A DNA stretch of 64,000 nt. Source: Paenibacillus sonchi. GTDB lineage: Bacteria > Bacillota > Bacilli > Paenibacillales > Paenibacillaceae. The DNA is taken from assembly GCF_016772475.1 (NCBI RefSeq), contig NZ_CP068595.1, positions 1,302,001-1,366,000 of the forward strand, in the 5' to 3' direction. The stretch's first letter is position 1; each line of letters starts with the position of its first letter. The translations under genes and the position numbers were made by a program. The notes under the pieces are model-generated. The model saw only the letters and a list, made by a program, of their open reading frames with translations, was not told the DNA's origin and ran no database searches. Below, in pieces: positions 63,914 through 64,000 of this stretch.

Positions 63914-64000
63914 TTACCGCTGAGGCAGCAAATCGGAAGGGTTGACCAGCTTGCCATCCTCGTACACTTCGAAGTGCACATGGTTGCCAAGATTCTTCTC
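63914..64000 (-). CDS. M23-family peptidase (SpoIIQ-like), 3' end only
   Basis: The frame open from the window edge reads EKNLGNHVHFEVYEDGKLVNPSDLLPQR then TAA. GNHVHFEV is the HxH metal motif of M23 peptidases. Position directly upstream of spoIIID, as in the spoIIQ-spoIIID-mbl region of Bacillus, suggests SpoIIQ, the forespore half of the SpoIIQ-SpoIIIAH channel. Only 28 residues are visible, so the identity is tentative. Confidence 0.75.
   Translation of the reverse strand, partial: EKNLGNHVHFEVYEDGKLVNPSDLLPQR

Noticed and set aside
63793..63990. Minus-strand 65-codon frame at the right edge
   Set aside because: Another frame there gives GNHVHFEV and PSDLLPQR, the M23 C-terminus, so this one is a shadow.

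Overview
The window reads as chromosomal DNA of an endospore-forming, flagellated Gram-positive, most likely Paenibacillus or a close relative. The reasons are SpoIIID and an alpha/beta SASP, a Bacillus-type order comFA-comFC-yvyF-flgM-flgN-flgK-flgL-fliW-csrA-hag-flaG-fliD-fliS-fliT, degS/degU beside it, large SLH surface proteins, and a tagO-tagA-csaB group. Nearly every gene is on the minus strand; only a 5'-truncated unknown gene at the left edge is on the plus strand. This identification comes from reading the sequence, not from a database search.

Layout. 1-1.5 kb: truncated unknown gene and a cold-shock gene. 1.7-20.2 kb: a glycan-biosynthesis island holding two GT2-TPR proteins at its ends, three GT2, one GT4, LicD, a CDP-glycerol phosphotransferase-like protein, an FkbM methyltransferase, a fused cytidylyltransferase-oxidoreductase, three enzymes for a UDP-2-acetamido-2,6-dideoxy-L-hexose, and a secreted Pro-Thr linker protein. 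20.3-28.6 kb: late flagellar genes with three sigma-D-like promoters and a CsrA-type hairpin in the flagellin leader. 28.7-34.8 kb: competence genes comFC/comFA, a small membrane protein and DegS/DegU, with an AT-rich 52-nt tandem repeat between. 34.8-52.2 kb: envelope proteins (phosphodiester glycosidase, three SLH proteins), metK and a SASP. 52.4-59.4 kb: tagO, tagA, csaB, a DUF5693-type membrane protein and a phosphosugar mutase. 59.4-64 kb: fabZ, epuA-like, flhP, flhO, mbl, spoIIID and the end of a SpoIIQ-like M23 protein, in the B. subtilis order.

How the genes fit. The first glycosyltransferase of the island follows fliT by 21 nt and so sits in the fliD operon. With a short, Ser/Thr-containing flagellin close by, this suggests the island glycosylates flagellin, possibly with a glycan carrying a phosphodiester-linked polyol and an N-acetyl-6-deoxy-L-hexose. 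On the other side, TagO/TagA start a secondary cell-wall polymer, CsaB would pyruvylate it, and the SLH proteins would bind it.

Caution. Eight genes, including core genes (mbl, flgL, comFA), are split by a total of nine one-base frameshifts. Eight of the nine are repaired by adding one base, mostly to a homopolymer. This points to homopolymer undercalls in the assembly rather than true decay. I list each such gene once over its restored extent and state where the frame breaks.
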